64,000 nucleotides of DNA from Mesorhizobium sp. DCY119. GTDB taxonomy: Bacteria > Pseudomonadota > Alphaproteobacteria > Rhizobiales > Rhizobiaceae. A model generated the notes under the pieces. That model did not search any database and was not told where the DNA came from. It saw only the letters and a program-made list of their open reading frames with translations. Shown here one piece after another: positions 16,786-26,964 of the stretch (positions are counted from its first letter, which is position 1; each line of letters starts with the position of its first letter). The DNA is taken from assembly GCF_003590645.1 (NCBI RefSeq), contig NZ_CP031834.1:4030501-4094500 (forward strand). Reading direction: 5' to 3'. Both the position numbers and the translations under genes were made by a program.

Positions 16786-17721
16786 TCAGATGACAGCCAC
16801 GGACGGCTCCCGCGCCCGACGAGCCTCGTAGGTCTTCAGATGGGCGAAAGCCGTTCGCAGGGTCGGAACCGGAATTCCGTCGCTCCGACGCAGCAGGTCG
16901 CCGACGATGTGATCAGCTTCAATGCGGGCACCGACCTGAATGTCTCTGAACATCGACGCGGTCAGCGCTGACCCCGGCGTCGTCAATGTCGTCCGGAACC
17001 GCTCCATGGCAGCGGGCCGAGGTTCATAACCTTCCCCTTTGGCAATCGCGCAGCATTCCTCCAGTAGCGCGATAGCAACATCTGCAGCACCGGCGCTGAC
17101 GATGTCCCCGATGGTCGATCGCATCAGACATGTGATCGCCGCACCGGTCGCGATGAACACCCACTTCTCCCACATTTCCTGCAAGATTTGCCTAGTTAGG
17201 TTCACAGTGAACCCCGCGCCTGAGAGGGCGGCTGCAATTTTCTCTGTGCTCGGGCTCATCGATCCGCCTTGCGCGCCGAAGGAAACATTTTGTAGTTCTC
17301 CAAGATGCTGGATGCGACCAGCTGCGTCGAGCATCGCAGAGATGACGCACTGACCTCCGAGCACGGCCTGGGGATCAAACTTCGCCTCCAGCATGTCGAG
17401 ATGCCGCATGCCGTTCAACAAGGGGACAATCGCGGTGCCTTCCCTCACCGCCGGGGCAAATGACTGGATTGCGTCTTCGAGATCGTAAGCTTTGCAACTC
17501 AACAACACGAGATCGAAGCGCACCTTGAGCGCCTCAGCGATTACGATCGGCGGGTTCGGAAGTTCAAGGTCTCCGGTCGGGCTTTTGATGACAAGGCCCA
17601 TCTCCCTCAGTTGTCGCATCCGGCCCGGTCGCACCAGAAACGTCACATCGCGCCCGGCCGCTAGGAGTCTACCGCCGAAGTATCCGCCGATACCGCCGGC
17701 ACCCACCACGAGAATGCGCAT
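16786..17721 (-). CDS. Ketopantoate reductase-like (ApbA/PanE family) oxidoreductase
   Basis: A 311-residue NADPH-dependent 2-oxoacid reductase family member. Start ATG 17721 has GGGGGAGAG 7 nt upstream. The Rossmann nucleotide-binding motif is RILVVGAGGIGGYFGGRL at the N-terminus. LLNGMRH carries the conserved Asn, EKWVFIATGAAITCLMR the catalytic Lys, and the C-terminal domain has the expected helices. Accessory PanE paralogues often reduce other branched 2-keto acids. It follows the enolase-superfamily gene in the same orientation, suggesting a catabolic rather than pantothenate role; the substrate is unknown. Confidence 0.85.
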   Translation of the reverse strand: MRILVVGAGGIGGYFGGRLLAAGRDVTFLVRPGRMRQLREMGLVIKSPTGDLELPNPPIVIAEALKVRFDLVLLSCKAYDLEDAIQSFAPAVREGTAIVPLLNGMRHLDMLEAKFDPQAVLGGQCVISAMLDAAGRIQHLGELQNVSFGAQGGSMSPSTEKIAAALSGAGFTVNLTRQILQEMWEKWVFIATGAAITCLMRSTIGDIVSAGAADVAIALLEECCAIAKGEGYEPRPAAMERFRTTLTTPGSALTASMFRDIQVGARIEADHIVGDLLRRSDGIPVPTLRTAFAHLKTYEARRAREPSVAVI

Positions 17722-17851
17722 AGTCAATCTCTCCCCCGACAATGACCCCGATCAATTGCGTCCTGGAGCCTAGTCGGCGATGACTCCCACCACTTGTCGA
17801 TCTGCCCAGCACGCGGAACTGCCAGCGCACGGCGACACTCAAGATTGAGGC

Positions 17852-18946
17852 CTACCCGAGGTAGCGTTGGACCGCCGTCTCGTCCCACTCGATTCCTGTA
17901 CCAGGGACGTCGGGAATATGCAGGAACCCGTCCTTGACCTGATATGGCGCCTGAAGAAGCGGATTGTGCCAGTCGTTCCACTCCAGCCAATGGGCCGTCT
18001 CCGTAATGCGCATCATATGGGCTGACACCTCGGGATAAACGTGAGTTGAGACCGGTACTCCTGCTGCGCCGGCAATAGCCGCCGCTCGCAGCCAGCCCGT
18101 TACCCCGCCGATGCGCTTTGCATCAAGCATGATAAGGTCACACGCTTTCTTTTGGAGCGCCTTGTGAACCTCGCGCGGCCCGTAAAAATTCTCGCCCATT
18201 TGCAAGGGAGTTTTCAAGTCTGCCGCAAGATGTGCATAGCCATCCAGATTGTCATAGAGTATTGGCTCCTCAATCCAGGCAAGTCCGTGATTGTCGATCA
18301 TTCGGCACCTCTGTAGGGCTTCCGCCAGGTTCAGGCCTTGGTTGAAATCGGCCATCAGGTGCACTTGGTCGCCGACCGCTCCACGCACCGCGTCAAGCGC
18401 CGAGAGGTCATCGGAGGCGCGTTCACGGCCCAATCTTATCTTGAGGCCTGTAAACCCACCCTCGTTTATCAATTCCACCGCTTCCTTTGCAGCGGCGCTA
18501 GGCTCCTGGAGCCATAGCCCGTTGGTATTGTACGCCTTGACAGGCCCCACGGACCCACCAAGCATCACGCATAAAGGAAGGTCGGCTGCTTTAGCGAAAG
18601 CATCCCACGCCGCCATGTCGAGCCCAGATACGGCAATCATGGACACGCCTTCATAGCCGACGAAGTGAAGTGATTTCCTTGCTGCATCGAAAAGGTCGAC
18701 AGGTGAAACGGACCGACCTTTCAGCATAGTCCCCAGATCCTTGAGCACCGGCACGATGTAGCGCATTGAGCTTATGGTGTAGGGTTGCAGGTAGCTGCGC
18801 CCGACGATGCCTTCCTCTGTCAGGAGATCGACTAGGATAATAGGCCACTCGTGAATCGCGCCTATTCTAGCGATTATAGGTCTCTTTAGCTGGATGACGA
18901 TTGGTCTAGCAGAAATTGCTCTCACGGTCAGCTTATTTTTCGACAT
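17852..18946 (-). CDS. Mandelate racemase/dehydratase-type enolase superfamily enzyme
   Basis: 364 residues with the enolase-superfamily capping domain and barrel. Numbering runs exactly 5 ahead of Pseudomonas mandelate racemase as I recall it: K169 (MR K164), D200/N202 (D195/N197), E226 and E252 (metal ligands E221, E247), D275 (D270), H302 (H297) and E322 (E317). The second lysine of the KxK motif is Arg171 here (GLKIRLG), at the position of MR K166. The His/Asp dyad is intact, so R-face proton abstraction should be possible; the S-face base is altered. The reaction could be racemisation or acid-sugar dehydration. ATG 18946 is preceded by GGTGGA. It lies downstream of the dctP-like gene on the same strand. 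Confidence 0.85.
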   Translation of the reverse strand: MSKNKLTVRAISARPIVIQLKRPIIARIGAIHEWPIILVDLLTEEGIVGRSYLQPYTISSMRYIVPVLKDLGTMLKGRSVSPVDLFDAARKSLHFVGYEGVSMIAVSGLDMAAWDAFAKAADLPLCVMLGGSVGPVKAYNTNGLWLQEPSAAAKEAVELINEGGFTGLKIRLGRERASDDLSALDAVRGAVGDQVHLMADFNQGLNLAEALQRCRMIDNHGLAWIEEPILYDNLDGYAHLAADLKTPLQMGENFYGPREVHKALQKKACDLIMLDAKRIGGVTGWLRAAAIAGAAGVPVSTHVYPEVSAHMMRITETAHWLEWNDWHNPLLQAPYQVKDGFLHIPDVPGTGIEWDETAVQRYLG

Positions 18947-19030
18947 TGTTCCACCGTATGATAGTTAGTTCCTAATTGGGTTTCTGGCGCGGAAATCGTG
19001 TAGCTTCCCGACGTTCTTGTCCAAATCGCC

Positions 19031-19066
19031 AAGAGCTCCGATCCGCAACTGCGGATCGGAGCTCTT
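19031..19066 (-). terminator. Perfect 16-bp hairpin between dctP-like and enolase genes
   Basis: A perfect inverted repeat: 19031-19046 pairs with 19051-19066 around a 4-nt loop AACT. It lies 22 nt past the stop of the TRAP binding-protein gene. On the minus strand the stem is followed by GGCG, not a U-run, so it may be a partial terminator or an mRNA 3'-end stabiliser that keeps binding-protein transcript levels above those of the downstream enzyme gene, a common arrangement for solute-binding proteins. Confidence 0.7.
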
Positions 19067-19087
19067 TCCTGGGAGGATTCAGGACTC

Positions 19088-20498
<1,411 letters not shown>

Positions 20499-21083
20499 AT
20501 GCGCGCTTTGATCGGCCTAAGCCGACTCTTGGACGTCTTGACGGAAAGCATAGGAAAGTCCGTCGCCTGGCTCATTCTCGTCGCGGTCGTTGTTAGCGCG
20601 GGAAACGCGGTTATGCGAAAGGCATTCAACCTGTCGTCCAACGCTTGGCTGGAATTGCAATGGTATCTTTTTGGCGCCGCCTTCCTCCTGGCGGCCGCCT
20701 ACACGCTCCGGCAGAACGAGCATATTCGAATCGACATCGTGTACGGTCAGTTTTCTCGGCGTAAGCAGCACTGGATCGACCTATTCGGGCACGTGTTCTT
20801 CCTGATGCCATTCACGCTACTGATGGTCTATTTTTTCGTGCCATATTTCTTGCATTCTTGGCGAAGCGGAGAGATGTCCTCAAGCGCCGGGGGGCTCGTC
20901 ATATGGCCGGCAAAGCTGCTGCTGTTGCTAGGCTTCTTCCTGCTGGCGCTACAGGGCGTATCTGAGATCATCAAGAAGATCGCGATTATGCGCGGGGACA
21001 TGGAGGATCCCAATCCCTTCATTTCAGCGCATCAGGCCGCCGAGGAAGAAGGCAAGGCCTTGGTAGAGGAGCTGCGGTCGTGA
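20499..21083 (+). CDS. TRAP transporter small permease (DctQ)
   Basis: 194 residues with four hydrophobic segments (about 20-38, 50-68, 92-115, 130-155), matching DctQ subunits. NAWLELQWYLFGAAFLLAAAYTLRQNEHIRIDI is the central DctQ signature. A GGGAGG box lies 7 nt before ATG 20499. The charged C-terminal tail is longer than average. Its stop TGA shares bases with the start of the large subunit (TGATG), so the two are co-translated. The receptor is encoded divergently. Confidence 0.92.
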   Translation: MRALIGLSRLLDVLTESIGKSVAWLILVAVVVSAGNAVMRKAFNLSSNAWLELQWYLFGAAFLLAAAYTLRQNEHIRIDIVYGQFSRRKQHWIDLFGHVFFLMPFTLLMVYFFVPYFLHSWRSGEMSSSAGGLVIWPAKLLLLLGFFLLALQGVSEIIKKIAIMRGDMEDPNPFISAHQAAEEEGKALVEELRS

Positions 21084-22747
21084 TGGAATTCATTGCTGTG
21101 AACATGGCTCCAATCATGTTCGCCTTTCTCGTCATCTTCCTGCTTCTGGGCTATCCGGTCGCCTTTGCGCTAGCCGCCAATGGGTTGATGTTCTTCGTCG
21201 TTGGCGTGGAACTGGCGCCGTTGTCGAACGGTACGATCACCCTCTCCTGGCCTCTGCTCTACGCACTGCCGGAGCGCATTTTCGGCGGCGTTATGGCCAA
21301 TGAAACCCTGCTCGCAATTCCGTTCTTTACGTTCATGGGCATCGTGCTCGAACGCTCGGGCATGGCAGAGGATCTGCTCGACACCATTGGCCAGCTGTTC
21401 GGTCCGATCCGCGGCGGTCTCGCTTATGCGGTTATTCTGGTTGGAGCGCTGCTTGCCGCAACGACTGGTGTCGTCGCCGCGTCCGTGATCGCTATGGGCC
21501 TCATATCGCTGCCGATCATGCTTCGCTATGGTTATGATCGGAGGATCGCATCGGGCACCATCGCAGCTACAGGTACACTGGCGCAGATCATTCCTCCATC
21601 AATAGTACTGATTGTTCTGGCCGATCAGCTTGGCCGTTCGGTGGGCGATATGTATACCGGTGCGCTCATTCCGGGCCTGATGCTCACCGGCCTCTACATG
21701 CTCTACATCTTTGTGATGTCGATCATCCGTCCGAATTCGATGCCGGCGCTGCCGCTCGAGGCACGCACTTTGGGGCACGGTGTGACGTCATTGTTCGTCG
21801 CGCTCGCCGCAGTCTTCGCCATAGGCTATCTAGCCCACGTTGTGCTGTATCCGACTCAAGGCAACAATGCCGACTTGCTCGGGGCGACCATCGGCGTCAT
21901 CTTCATCTATATCGTCGCGATTATCGACAAGGCCTTCGGCTTCAACAGGATGTCGCGCTTGGCCCAGCAGGTCATCATCGTTCTAATTCCACCGCTTGCG
22001 CTGGTCTTCCTGGTCCTAGGCACAATCTTTCTGGGCGTTGCGACACCGACAGAAGGTGGCGCGATGGGCGCGGTAGGAGCGCTGATCATGGCGGCCGCCA
22101 AGCACCGTCTCAACCTGCAAGTCATGCAGCAGGCGCTTGCCTCGACCACGCGCCTGTCGGCCTTCGTGATGTTCATCCTGATCGGTGCGCGTGTCTTCTC
22201 CCTAACCTTCTACGGAGTGAACGGACATCTTTGGGTTGAGCATCTGTTGACCTCCCTGCCGGGTGGTGAACTGGGGTTCCTGATAGCGGTCAACATCCTG
22301 GTTTTCGTGCTGGCCTTCTTCCTCGATTTCTTTGAGCTGGCCTTCATCATCGTGCCGCTGCTCGCGCCTGCAGCCGACAAGCTTGGCATCGATTTGATCT
22401 GGTTCGGCGTGCTGTTGGGCGTCAACATGCAGACAAGCTTCATGCACCCACCGTTCGGCTTCGCGTTGTTCTTCCTGCGCTCCGTCGCAGCACGCGTGCC
22501 CTACATCGACCGGATAACGGGCAAGAATATCGCGCCGGTGACAACGGGTCAGATCTACTGGGGCGCGGTGCCCTACGTATGCATTCAGCTCTTGATGGTC
22601 GGCTTGGTCATCGCGTTCCCACAGATGGTCATGCACTACAAAAGCTCAGGCACAGTCGTCGATCCGAAGACGATCAAGATCGAAGTGCCGGATTTTGGCG
22701 GCGACGGCACACAGGATGGCCTTGGCGGGCTGCCAACCTTCAAGTAG
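21083..22747 (+). CDS. TRAP transporter large permease (DctM)
   Basis: A 554-residue polytopic Na+-coupled permease with about 12-14 hydrophobic helices. It is longer than the roughly 430-residue DctM norm because of an additional membrane region around residues 215-300, a feature I associate with the TakM/chloroaromatic-type subgroup, consistent with the TakP-like receptor. The DctM motifs ATTGVVAASVIAMG, ATGTLAQIIPPSIVLIVL and PTEGGAMGAVGA are present. I use ATG 21083 overlapping the dctQ stop; a GTG directly before it is an alternative. Confidence 0.92.
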   Translation: MEFIAVNMAPIMFAFLVIFLLLGYPVAFALAANGLMFFVVGVELAPLSNGTITLSWPLLYALPERIFGGVMANETLLAIPFFTFMGIVLERSGMAEDLLDTIGQLFGPIRGGLAYAVILVGALLAATTGVVAASVIAMGLISLPIMLRYGYDRRIASGTIAATGTLAQIIPPSIVLIVLADQLGRSVGDMYTGALIPGLMLTGLYMLYIFVMSIIRPNSMPALPLEARTLGHGVTSLFVALAAVFAIGYLAHVVLYPTQGNNADLLGATIGVIFIYIVAIIDKAFGFNRMSRLAQQVIIVLIPPLALVFLVLGTIFLGVATPTEGGAMGAVGALIMAAAKHRLNLQVMQQALASTTRLSAFVMFILIGARVFSLTFYGVNGHLWVEHLLTSLPGGELGFLIAVNILVFVLAFFLDFFELAFIIVPLLAPAADKLGIDLIWFGVLLGVNMQTSFMHPPFGFALFFLRSVAARVPYIDRITGKNIAPVTTGQIYWGAVPYVCIQLLMVGLVIAFPQMVMHYKSSGTVVDPKTIKIEVPDFGGDGTQDGLGGLPTFK

Positions 22748-23084
22748 CTGGAGGTAGGATGAAACCACGCATTGATCTTCGACCTGCTACGGGCTGATAT
22801 GAGATAGCCGAGCGCAGAAGGCCGCAGGTCAAAATGAACCCACAGCATACGCGCGCCTTCGCCAAAGCTGCCGACCCGCTCTCCAGGACTACCCGGATCA
22901 ACGCACCCATGCTTCGAGGAATTGCATGTGCTCGGCTTTCCCTGACTCTCCGGCAACTCACGCAATCCCCTGCTCGCTGATCTGCTGAGCGGCGACAGAA
23001 AGTTACATGATGCCGGTACAGGGGCGAACAGCGTCATTCTTCGACTGAAGGGCGCCAGGTATTTTCGCGTTCACGGCGTCGCGA
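22748..23084. other. Intergenic stretch between TRAP and pqq genes, possible gene remnant
   Basis: No gene is recognised in these 337 bases. A plus-strand open stretch from about 22955 continues to TAG 23144-23146, antisense to the end of pqqE, and reads like protein (ILRLKGARYFRVHGVAINR) without a start codon. It looks like the tail of an unrelated, truncated gene. The region therefore probably contains the junction between two DNA segments of different origin. Confidence 0.35.
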
Positions 23085-24290
23085 TCAACAGGGATACGCT
23101 GCCTTTCGCCGATGTCGTCCTGAAACGCGAGATCGCCGAGAGCTAGTTCCATCAGGATTGAGATTGCGCGGTCTTACCGGCTCTGTGACTGCGCCTATCC
23201 TACGATAGACGAAGCTTGCCACCTTCCTCTCATTTCCCGTCGAGGTGGCCGCGGCGATGAAATTCGCCATGCGGGCATGGATCGGCGATTTCACGCAGGC
23301 CGGGTCGGTGGCGGCCGGATCGCCGGTGATCGCCATCGCCTGGCAGCGGCAGCCGCCCCAGTCGATCTCGCGCCGTTCGCAACCGCGGCACGGCTCCTGC
23401 ATCCAATCGGTTCCGCGGAAGGCGTTGAACGCCGGCGAATCGGCCCAGATTTCGGCGAGCGTGCGCTCCCCGAAACGCTCGAATCTGAGCGACCGGATCG
23501 TCTGCGCGGCGTGGCAGGGCAACACCATGCCGTCGGGCGCCACCATGAAGGCGTCGCGCGCCCAGCCGCCCATGCAGGGTTTCGGATAGATCGCGAAATA
23601 GTCCGGCGTGACAAAGTCGATGTTCATGATGCCGGTCAGCCGCTCGCGCGCCCGTTCGACGATTTCGGCCTGGCGGTCGACCGCGGCACGCTCGGGCATC
23701 AGCGCATCGCGGTTGGTCAGCGCCCAGCCTGAATACTGGACGTTCGCGATCTCGAGCCGCTCCGCGCCGAGCGACAAAGCGAGTTCGATGAATTCCGGTA
23801 CTTCCTCGATATTGTGGCGGTGGATCGGCGCATTGATGGTGAGCGGCAGGCCGGCTGCGCGGGCGCGCTGCGCCGTCTCCAGCTTTTTCTCATGGCTGCC
23901 CCGATGGTTGCCGATACGCTCGGTGGTCTCCGGCCGGGCTCCCTGGAAGCTCAGTTGTAAATGGTCTAGCCCCGCGTCGGTGAGCGCGTCGATCCGGCCT
24001 TCGGCGATGCCGACACCGGCTGTGATCAAATTGGTATAGACGCCGCGCGCCGAAAGCCCGGCGATCAGTTGCTCGAGATCCCGGCGCAGGGTCGGTTCGC
24101 CACCCGAGAGATGCACTTGGAGTACGCCAAGATCAGCAGCCTCGTCGAACAGATCGAGCCACACCTGCGTGTCCATCTCGCGGTTCGCCTTCAAGAGCTC
24201 CGTCGGATTGGAGCAATAGGGGCATTGCAGCGGACATCGATGTGTCAGTTCCGCCAGCATTCCGATCGGAGGGAGAAGCGGCTCGCTCAT
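23085..24290 (-). CDS. pqqE: PqqE, radical SAM PqqA peptide cyclase
   Basis: A 401-residue radical SAM enzyme that forms the Glu-Tyr carbon-carbon crosslink in PqqA, the first step of PQQ synthesis. The start ATG 24290 overlaps the pqqD stop. The SAM cluster cysteines are C19, C23 and C26 (HRCPLQCPYC), and the SPASM auxiliary-cluster cysteines are in the C-terminal part (KPCMGGW, EPCRGCERRE, WGGCRCQA). About 25 C-terminal residues after YRRIG are Arg/Ser-rich and unlike the family, suggesting the original stop was lost at a junction near 23150. The core is intact, so the enzyme may still work. Confidence 0.95.
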   Translation of the reverse strand: MSEPLLPPIGMLAELTHRCPLQCPYCSNPTELLKANREMDTQVWLDLFDEAADLGVLQVHLSGGEPTLRRDLEQLIAGLSARGVYTNLITAGVGIAEGRIDALTDAGLDHLQLSFQGARPETTERIGNHRGSHEKKLETAQRARAAGLPLTINAPIHRHNIEEVPEFIELALSLGAERLEIANVQYSGWALTNRDALMPERAAVDRQAEIVERARERLTGIMNIDFVTPDYFAIYPKPCMGGWARDAFMVAPDGMVLPCHAAQTIRSLRFERFGERTLAEIWADSPAFNAFRGTDWMQEPCRGCERREIDWGGCRCQAMAITGDPAATDPACVKSPIHARMANFIAAATSTGNERKVASFVYRRIGAVTEPVRPRNLNPDGTSSRRSRVSGRHRRKAAYPC

Positions 24291-24583
24291 AGCTTCACCA
24301 CCAGTTTGTCCGCCCATTCCTGCAGGAAGGCGGTGACATCGGAGGCGATTTCGTCCTCCGCGGCGCCATATTCCACCGCAAGATCGGCGATGAGGTGGCC
24401 GACATCGGATTGTCCGTCGCAGCGGCGCAGAATGTCGAGACTGATCTCGTTGGGCCAGAACACCTTTTCTGGCGACAGCACCGCGTATGCCTGCCGTTCC
24501 GGATCGAACTGGATGCGCACATGTTTCGGCAGCGACGGCGTCGACTGCAGCGAAACGATTGCCCTTTGCCGTTCCGCGATCAT
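24287..24583 (-). CDS. pqqD: PqqD, PqqA peptide chaperone
   Basis: A 98-residue RRE-type peptide chaperone that binds PqqA and delivers it to PqqE. The sequence VRIQFDPERQAYAVLSPEKVFWPNEISLDIL matches PqqD, followed by the helix ending FLQEWADKLVVKL. It overlaps pqqC at its start and pqqE at its stop by 4 nt each, so the three are translationally coupled. Confidence 0.95.
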   Translation of the reverse strand: MIAERQRAIVSLQSTPSLPKHVRIQFDPERQAYAVLSPEKVFWPNEISLDILRRCDGQSDVGHLIADLAVEYGAAEDEIASDVTAFLQEWADKLVVKL

Positions 24584-25335
24584 GATGCCTGCTCGGGTCG
24601 GAAAGCGCCGGGCGGGATGTTACCAGTCTGATAGGCATGCTGGAGCGCATTGAGCATCGCCCACAGAATATCGCATTTCAGCACCAGCGCGTCGATCACT
24701 GCCTGCTGGCGCTCCGGCGTGTTGCCATGGCGGAGCACATAGTCGAGGGCGAAATCGGAATCGCGTGAAGCCTGCTCCGGCCGCCGGCTGAAGTAGGCGA
24801 GCGTGTCCTCGGTGACGTAGTCGTATTTGGCCAGCATCGCCGGCACGCGTTCGCCGATGATGATCGGCGAGAACAGCTCGGTCAGCGAGGAGGCGACGGC
24901 CTCGAGCAGTGTCGCGTTGGCGCAGAAGGAGAAATAGGCGCCGACGGCGAAGCGCGTCGCGGGCAGCGCCAGTCTTTCGCTTTTCACCGCTGCGGCGTCG
25001 AGGCCGAGCGAGGTGGTGAGATGCAGCCAGCGCGCTATGCCGCCGCTCCAGCCGTCATCGCCGTCATGGTCCTCGATGCGCTTGCGCCAGGCGGCGCGGA
25101 AGACCGGATCGGTGGCGCGGGCGAGGATCATGGCGTCCTTGCGCGGGATCACTGCCTGGTAGCAGTAGCGGTTCAGCGCCCATGCCTGCAACTCGCCCTT
25201 GGACATGCCGCCGCCGACCATGCGGTGATGATAGGGGTGGCGATTGTGATAGCGCTCGGCGCCGACCTGCCGCAGCACGGCTTCAAGCTCCGCCGTCGAC
25301 AGGCCGTTCTTGGCGGCATCCTGGAAATCGCTCAC
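24580..25335 (-). CDS. pqqC: PqqC, pyrroloquinoline-quinone synthase
   Basis: A 251-residue cofactorless oxidase that performs the final ring closure and eight-electron oxidation giving PQQ. It has the all-helical PqqC/TenA-like fold, with the conserved RYHNRHPYHHRM near the N-terminus, QAWALNRYCYQAVIPRKDA, and HGNTPERQQAVIDALVLKCDILW near the C-terminus. Length is typical. It overlaps pqqB and pqqD by 4 nt. Confidence 0.96.
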   Translation of the reverse strand: MSDFQDAAKNGLSTAELEAVLRQVGAERYHNRHPYHHRMVGGGMSKGELQAWALNRYCYQAVIPRKDAMILARATDPVFRAAWRKRIEDHDGDDGWSGGIARWLHLTTSLGLDAAAVKSERLALPATRFAVGAYFSFCANATLLEAVASSLTELFSPIIIGERVPAMLAKYDYVTEDTLAYFSRRPEQASRDSDFALDYVLRHGNTPERQQAVIDALVLKCDILWAMLNALQHAYQTGNIPPGAFRPEQAS

Positions 25336-26267
25336 AATTCTATGTCCATGCCGTCGTGCGCGACTTCCCAGCCAGCTTGTCTGACAACCGCGTGCTCGGC
25401 CGAGCTTTCATCGAGAATGGGGTTGGTGTTGTTGATATGGACGAAGATGCGGCGGCCGATCTTCACCTTGGCGAGGCTTGCGATCGAGCCGGCCTCGCCG
25501 GACATCGCCAGATGCCCCATGCGTGCGCCGGTCTTCCGGCCGACGCCGGCCGCGATCATTTCGTCGTCGGTATAGACCGTGCCGTCGAACAGCACGCAAG
25601 CCGCGCCGGCAAGCCGCTCCCGCAGCGCCGCGTCGATCCTAGCGCAGCCGGGGATATAGAATGCCGAGCGGCCGCTGCAGGCGGCAACGCGCACCGCGAT
25701 GGTGTCGCCTTCTTCGGAGCCGTAATCGGCCTCCGGCCTGCCGGCATCCTCCAGATAAAGCGCCACCTTGCCGGGCACGGCGAAACTTTCGATCCTCACA
25801 CCTGTTCCCTGCCCGCCGGCGTCGCATAGCTCGAGTTCGCCCCCCGCAGGCAGCGTACGTCGCGGCACGACCGCCCGTTCGAGCACATTGAAGATTGGGT
25901 TTGCATCGAGCGCGGCGAGAACCCGCGCCGAGGCGTATATGGCGAAGGGCTGGCGCTCGCGCAGGCTGAGTAGCCCTGCGACATGATCGACATCGGCGTT
26001 GGTGAGCACGACGGCGCGGATCGGCGTCGAGCGCAACGGCGCGTCGGGTGCAGGCTGCAGTTCGGGCGTCTGTGCGATCTGCTGGCGGATATCGGGCGAG
26101 GCATTGAAAAGAACCCAGCCGACGCCGTCGGCCGATGCAGCAAGGCTCGATTGAGTCCGCTGGCGCAGGCCGCCAGTTCCGGCGCGGGCGGCACGGCTCA
26201 GTCGGCAATTGCAGTCCCATTGGGGAAAACCGCCGCCGGCCGCCGATCCGACGATTTTCAAACGCAT
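25332..26267 (-). CDS. pqqB: PqqB, PQQ biosynthesis hydroxylase
   Basis: A 311-residue metallo-beta-lactamase-fold protein, reported to hydroxylate a tyrosine-derived intermediate. Start ATG 26267 (MRLKIVGSAAGGGFPQWDC) is the canonical N-terminus; a longer frame adds 22 residues. LTNADVDHVAGLLSLRE is the metal-site motif, and FVHINNTNPILDE is the family's C-terminal signature. It is about 140 nt downstream of pqqA, with no obvious terminator between, and is coupled to pqqC. Confidence 0.95.
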   Translation of the reverse strand: MRLKIVGSAAGGGFPQWDCNCRLSRAARAGTGGLRQRTQSSLAASADGVGWVLFNASPDIRQQIAQTPELQPAPDAPLRSTPIRAVVLTNADVDHVAGLLSLRERQPFAIYASARVLAALDANPIFNVLERAVVPRRTLPAGGELELCDAGGQGTGVRIESFAVPGKVALYLEDAGRPEADYGSEEGDTIAVRVAACSGRSAFYIPGCARIDAALRERLAGAACVLFDGTVYTDDEMIAAGVGRKTGARMGHLAMSGEAGSIASLAKVKIGRRIFVHINNTNPILDESSAEHAVVRQAGWEVAHDGMDIEL

Positions 26268-26405
26268 CGCCACAGTCCGAATTTTGAAATCAATGCACCG
26301 TCGGAGAGCGTAGCAGCTGTTACGCTGCCGCAACCCGATACGTCACGTCCAAGTCCAAAGAATACGGCGCGCGCCGCCGTTGCCAGCGACGCGCGCCGAC
26401 GCGGC

Positions 26406-26501
26406 CTACTTCTTGGGAGTAATTTCAGCAGGCAGGTACCGCGAGATTTCAAAGCCGGCTGCAACCTCGCACATGGTCGGCTTCGTCCAGATATTCTTCA
26501 T
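26406..26501 (-). CDS. pqqA: PqqA, PQQ precursor peptide
   Basis: A 31-residue ribosomal precursor peptide. It begins MKNIWTKP and contains FEISRYLPAE, where Glu18 and Tyr22 are the two residues joined and excised to make PQQ. AGGAGG sits 7 nt before ATG 26501. It is the first gene of pqqABCDE. No pqqF/pqqG protease gene is present in this window, so peptide processing must be supplied from elsewhere. Confidence 0.93.
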   Translation of the reverse strand: MKNIWTKPTMCEVAAGFEISRYLPAEITPKK

Positions 26502-26723
26502 TTCGTTCCTCCTTTTGCACCGGCCCGGCATGGGCCGATCTTGTCGATATCCGCGGCTGCTGGGCACTGTTATAGAGCGGGTCGTCATAGCTCCTGAAAT
26601 GGCACAAATGAAAAAGCCACTGATCAGAGCAGTATGAGGCAGTGAGTCCGCTGCGAGCAGCGGCAGCACTGAGTTCCGCTTGGATGCCTCACGTGAGTCA
26701 ATCTCATCCGCTCGTGAAAAGGC

Positions 26724-26933
26724 TTAGGCAGCCTGGTGCTGACGGCTGATGAGGCCAAGATTCGTTTTGCCCGTCTCGCCAATGTTGGCAGTCGGGTGCT
26801 CCCTGAGCACCACGTTAATATGATCGCAGGACGAGCCAATCGCCTTGTTGGTGACTTCGATCATTCGACGGACGATCTCGGTCTTTTGCTCGTTGGAAAG
26901 GCCTTGCTCGATATCGCACTGGATGAAAGGCAT
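26724..26933 (-). CDS. 4-oxalocrotonate tautomerase family protein
   Basis: A 69-residue tautomerase. Start ATG 26933 (MPFIQCDIEQG) has AAGGAG upstream and places the catalytic Pro directly after Met, as the mechanism requires; a longer frame to 27041 would bury it. SNEQKTEIVRRMIEVTNKAIG and INVVLREHPTANIGETGK fit the 4-OT fold. Members ketonise dienols in meta-cleavage pathways. It is the last gene of a minus-strand set beginning with the FAH-family gene at 29399. Confidence 0.88.
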   Translation of the reverse strand: MPFIQCDIEQGLSNEQKTEIVRRMIEVTNKAIGSSCDHINVVLREHPTANIGETGKTNLGLISRQHQAA

Positions 26934-26964
26934 GTCTAAAGCTCCTTGATGGTTGAACTTGATC

